Of a stretch of DNA of 7,708 bases, positions 4,946-7,708 are shown one piece after another. Positions within the stretch are counted from its first letter, which is position 1, and every line of letters begins with the position of its first letter. The stretch spans positions 1 to 7,708 of the forward strand of contig JBGOUJ010000380.1 in NCBI GenBank assembly GCA_041477005.1. The letters run 5' to 3'. Under the pieces are notes generated by a model. It searched no databases. It saw only the letters and a program-made list of their open reading frames with translations, and was not told the origin of the DNA. Made by a program: the position numbers and the translations under genes. This DNA is from JBGOUJ01 sp041477005 (GTDB taxonomy: Bacteria > Acidobacteriota > Terriglobia > Bryobacterales > JACQDG01).

Positions 4946-7535
4946 CATCCAATCGCTTGGGCTCCGCCAGCCAATTCTCCAGCAGGGCCGACAGCTCTTG
5001 AATCCGCACGGGCTTGGGAAGGAAGCCGTCCATCCCGGCCGCCTGGCAGCGCTCCTGGTCCTCTTTCATGGCGCTGGCGGTCATGGCGATGATCGGAATA
5101 CGCCGGGAGCCGTCTTCCCGGCGCCGGATCTCAGCCGTGGCCTCCAGTCCGTCCATGTCCGGCATGTGTATGTCCATCAGCACCAGCGAATAGGAACCCT
5201 TCCCCAGCGCTTCCACCGCTTCGCGGCCGCTCGCGACCACCGCCGCCCGGTAGCCCAGCTTGCGAAGCATCTGCACGGCCACGCGCTGGTTGACGAGGTT
5301 GTCCTCGGCGATCAGGACCGGCTCCGTGTCGGCCCTGATCCCTGCGGCGGCGCGGGGGGACGGCTTTCCCGGCCTTCGAGCCGGGTCGGACGACAGGAAA
5401 TCCCACAGTGCCGCCCGGCGCACCGGCTTTCTCAGCCACCCATCGAAGCCCGCCGCCGACCACGCCTCCGCTTCTCTCCGATCCCGGGTCGGGCGCATCG
5501 AGATGATCTGCGTCTCGCCGATGGCCGGGTCCGCTCTTATCACCCGGGCCGTTCGCCCGCCTTCGTCTGTCGCGTGAATATCAATCAGGGCGGCTCGGTA
5601 AGGCTGGCCTTCACCAGCCGCCCGGCTTAGCGCCGCCAGGGCCTCGCCGACCTCAGCCACGGCTTCCACCCGGCAACCGAGCGAGGCCACTTCGCGCGCC
5701 AGGACTTCCCGGCTCAGCGCGTAATGATCAACGATCAGCACTCGCGGGGAGGGATCAATCTTGTAAGCCGGACCGGCTGCCGACTGCTCCGGCATTTCGA
5801 ATTCCGCCGTAAACCAGAACGTGCTGCCTTTCCCCACCTCGCTCTCGACTCCGATCCGGCCCCCCATCCGTTCTACCAGCTTTTGGGAAATCGTCAACCC
5901 CAGCCCCGTGCCGCCGAACCGGCGGGTGGTCGATTCGTCGGCCTGGGAGAAACTCTCGAAGATCTTGCCCTGCTTCTCCGGCGGAATCCCGATTCCGGTG
6001 TCGGCCACCCGAAACTCCAGGGTTACCTTTCCAGAGTGCTCCCCCGCCGCCGCTGCGAGCCGGGCCGCCACCAGCACATGCCCTTGCGAGGTGAACTTGA
6101 CTGCATTGCCGGCCAGGTTCAGCAAGATCTGCCGCAGCCGGCCGGGGTCCCCGCGCATCTGCCGCGGGACCCCCGGTTCGATCGCGGTCAGCAGCTCCAC
6201 CGCTTCGTGCGCTCGGTGCGCCAGCACGTCCAGAACGCCTTCCATCAGGTCTCCCAGGTCGAAGTCGATCGTTTCCAGCTCGAGCTTCCCGGCCTCAATT
6301 TTCGAGAAGTCCAGAATGTCGTTGAGAATGGTCAGCAGCGACTCGGCGGAGCTGTGCGCCGACTGCAAGTCATCCCGCTGCTCCGCCGATAGCTCGGTGT
6401 CCAGCACCAGCGAGAGCATTCCCAGGATCCCGTTCATCGGCGTCCGAATCTCGTGGCTCATGTCCGCCAGGAACTCGCCTTTGGCGCGCTCCGAACTCTC
6501 CGCCCGCTTCCGAGCCCCCCGCGCCGCATCCATGGCTCCGGCCAGCTCCAGGTTCTTGCCCTGCAGCTCGGTGGCATACTCCGCCAGCCTGGCGGCCATC
6601 TCCTTTTGCGCCGTAACCTCCATGCCTACTAAAAATATCTCCAGGGCTTGCCCCTGCGGCCCCGGGCGGTTGAACGAGCTCCAGGAAACGACCCGTTTCG
6701 CGCCTGTCCGGCTGGTCAGCGTCATCTCGTAATCGTGGACCTGGCCGCCCGATTCAAAGGCTTCGTGCAGCATCCGCGCCTGGTAGTAGTCTTCGCCGGG
6801 ATAAAGCGTGGTCCAGAAGTCTTTCCCCACCAGCTCGGAGGCGTCATAGCCGGTCACTTCGGCCGTTGTCCGGTTGACGAAGCGGGTGGCGCCGTCCGGC
6901 AGAATACCGCAGATCAACACCCCGGCCTTGTTGAGGATGCTCTCGGTGTACTCCTTGGCCCGCCGCAGCTGCTGCTCCTGGAGCTTGCGCTGGGTGATGT
7001 CCTGCACCTGGGCCATGAAGAACAGAGGCGCGCCGTCAGTCCCCCTGAAGGCCGACACAGTCATCAGCCCCCAGATCGTGTGCCCGAGCTTGTGAATGTA
7101 TCGCTTCTCCCGCTGGAAGGTCTCTTCCCGGCCCGAGAGCATCTCCTGCCAGGAGCGCATCGCGTCCGCACGGTCGTCCGGGTGGGTGAGCTCGGCAAGA
7201 GTCGTGGCCCGCAGCTCCTGCTCGGAGTAGCCGAGGAACTGGCACAGCCGCGGATTGACGTGGAGCCAGCGGCCATCGAGACCCGCCAGCGCCATTCCGA
7301 TGGCCATTTGTTGGAAGACTTTGCGGAAACACTCCTGGCGTTCCCACAACGATGTCTCCATTTCCGGAATCGGCCCGGCCTCCGGCCGCTGCCGTTCCGG
7401 CAACCCCAGAACCCCGTCCCCGACGTATTCGGACGTCGCCACTCCGCTGGAGACCGCGACTCCGCCGGACATCGCCGCTTCGCCCGCCGCTCCCAGCCTT
7501 TTCCGCTTGTTCTTTGGCATTTCGGAGGCGGCCAT
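4908..7535 (-). CDS. Soluble hybrid sensor histidine kinase, PAS-PAS-HisKA-HATPase-REC-REC
   Basis: An 875-residue two-component sensor with no membrane segment, so it should sense in the cytoplasm. The basic, low-complexity N-terminus (1-60) is followed by PAS 1 (about 66-185, ending in QVQDITQRK), PAS 2 (about 194-315, ending in GMEVTAQKE) and a helical connector (315-352). The HisKA domain has phospho-acceptor His361 in SHEIRTPMNGI. The ATPase domain shows the N-box Asn477 (NLAGNAVKFT), DTGIGI (512-517) and GGTGLGL (541-547). Two receiver domains follow. REC1 (about 598-715) keeps Asp652, Ser679 and Lys703 but has Asp603-His604 where an acidic pair is usual. REC2 (about 739-855) is canonical: Glu744-Asp745, Asp788, Thr819, Lys841. 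No HPt domain is present, so any phosphorelay needs a separate HPt protein. No partner regulator gene is visible. The start at 7535 is the first ATG in frame; residue 6 is an alternative, and no good ribosome binding site decides between them. The sensed signal is unknown. Confidence 0.94.
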   Translation of the reverse strand: MAASEMPKNKRKRLGAAGEAAMSGGVAVSSGVATSEYVGDGVLGLPERQRPEAGPIPEMETSLWERQECFRKVFQQMAIGMALAGLDGRWLHVNPRLCQFLGYSEQELRATTLAELTHPDDRADAMRSWQEMLSGREETFQREKRYIHKLGHTIWGLMTVSAFRGTDGAPLFFMAQVQDITQRKLQEQQLRRAKEYTESILNKAGVLICGILPDGATRFVNRTTAEVTGYDASELVGKDFWTTLYPGEDYYQARMLHEAFESGGQVHDYEMTLTSRTGAKRVVSWSSFNRPGPQGQALEIFLVGMEVTAQKEMAARLAEYATELQGKNLELAGAMDAARGARKRAESSERAKGEFLADMSHEIRTPMNGILGMLSLVLDTELSAEQRDDLQSAHSSAESLLTILNDILDFSKIEAGKLELETIDFDLGDLMEGVLDVLAHRAHEAVELLTAIEPGVPRQMRGDPGRLRQILLNLAGNAVKFTSQGHVLVAARLAAAAGEHSGKVTLEFRVADTGIGIPPEKQGKIFESFSQADESTTRRFGGTGLGLTISQKLVERMGGRIGVESEVGKGSTFWFTAEFEMPEQSAAGPAYKIDPSPRVLIVDHYALSREVLAREVASLGCRVEAVAEVGEALAALSRAAGEGQPYRAALIDIHATDEGGRTARVIRADPAIGETQIISMRPTRDRREAEAWSAAGFDGWLRKPVRRAALWDFLSSDPARRPGKPSPRAAAGIRADTEPVLIAEDNLVNQRVAVQMLRKLGYRAAVVASGREAVEALGKGSYSLVLMDIHMPDMDGLEATAEIRRREDGSRRIPIIAMTASAMKEDQERCQAAGMDGFLPKPVRIQELSALLENWLAEPKRLDVTARPSGAAIES

Positions 7536-7623
7536 CGATAAATGGGCCGGCGCCTTCCAAAATCTTATCGGCTGCCCACTCGGGAAAGGGTTGGGCGCGT
7601 CTGCCGGCGGGGGCTAGAGGATC
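7536..7623. other. Upstream region of the hybrid kinase gene
   Basis: These 88 bases hold no convincing gene. On the minus strand there is GGAAGG about 17 bases before the kinase ATG, too far for a normal ribosome binding site, and an AT-richer stretch (GATAAGATTTT, complement of 7558-7568) that might contain a -10 element. No matching -35 was found, so no promoter is called. Confidence 0.3.
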
Positions 7624-7708
7624 TTAGGTAACAAGCCGGCTCGAATGGGAACGGAGAAGGGCCCGAACAGCATCAATGGCCAGCACGGCGGCATGCTTGG
7701 ACTCGTTG
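7624..7708 (-). CDS. Possible C-terminal fragment of an unidentified protein
   Basis: Reading inward from the right edge on the minus strand, one frame encodes 27 residues beginning NESKHAAVLAIDAVRALLR and ending in SSRLVT, then TAA (complement of 7624-7626). The composition looks protein-like and helical, and the position, 88 bases upstream of the kinase start on the same strand, suits an upstream gene. The fragment is too short to identify. A second minus-strand frame is also open here, ending at a TAG near 7615, so this call is tentative. Confidence 0.35.
   Translation of the reverse strand, partial: NESKHAAVLAIDAVRALLRSHSSRLVT

Noticed and set aside
6648..7541. Plus-strand open frame (297 codons) opposite the kinase PAS region
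   Set aside because: Antisense shadow of a high-GC coding region; the PAS domains on the minus strand explain the sequence.
7676..7708. Plus-strand start of a new gene at the right edge (ATG at 7676)
   Set aside because: Only 11 codons are visible, the purine-rich GGAGAAGGG is too far upstream for a normal ribosome binding site, and the minus-strand reading is more plausible.

Overview
The window is a high-GC bacterial chromosomal segment with five clear protein-coding genes, plus the tail of a possible sixth at the right edge. The GC-rich codon use, a ManD/RspA-like enolase-superfamily protein beside a secreted S9 peptidase, a large soluble hybrid kinase and dispersed ACACAGATGA-type repeats suggest an environmental Acidobacteriota-like organism. 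Planctomycetota or Verrucomicrobiota are also possible. This placement is inference; there is no rRNA or marker gene to fix it.

Layout, left to right. (1) 1-948, plus strand: the C-terminal part of a mannonate-dehydratase-like enolase-superfamily protein, cut by the window edge. (2) 959-2998, plus: an exported S9 (prolyl-oligopeptidase family) serine peptidase, starting 10 bases after the previous stop, so probably in the same operon. (3) 963-1037 and about 2966-3043: two copies of a long, near-perfect inverted repeat. They lie exactly at the two ends of the peptidase gene and are translated as part of it. (4) 3049-4275, minus: threonine synthase, convergent with the peptidase; repeat copy 2 sits between them and looks like a bidirectional terminator. 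(5) 4298-4945, plus: an exported lytic transglycosylase, divergent from threonine synthase, with only 22 bases between the two start codons. (6) 4908-7535, minus: a soluble PAS-PAS-HisKA-HATPase-REC-REC hybrid histidine kinase whose 3' end overlaps the transglycosylase gene by 38 bases. (7) 7624-7708, minus: a possible C-terminal fragment of an upstream gene.

The genes do not form one pathway. They are an accessory sugar-acid enzyme with a secreted peptidase (likely catabolic), one amino-acid biosynthesis enzyme, one cell-wall enzyme and one signalling protein. I do not see a new multigene system. The most unusual feature is the pair of inverted repeats. Copy 1 encodes most of the peptidase's signal peptide, and copy 2 supplies its last residues and stop codon, so the same nonapeptide (PQMNTDKHR) appears at both ends of the precursor.
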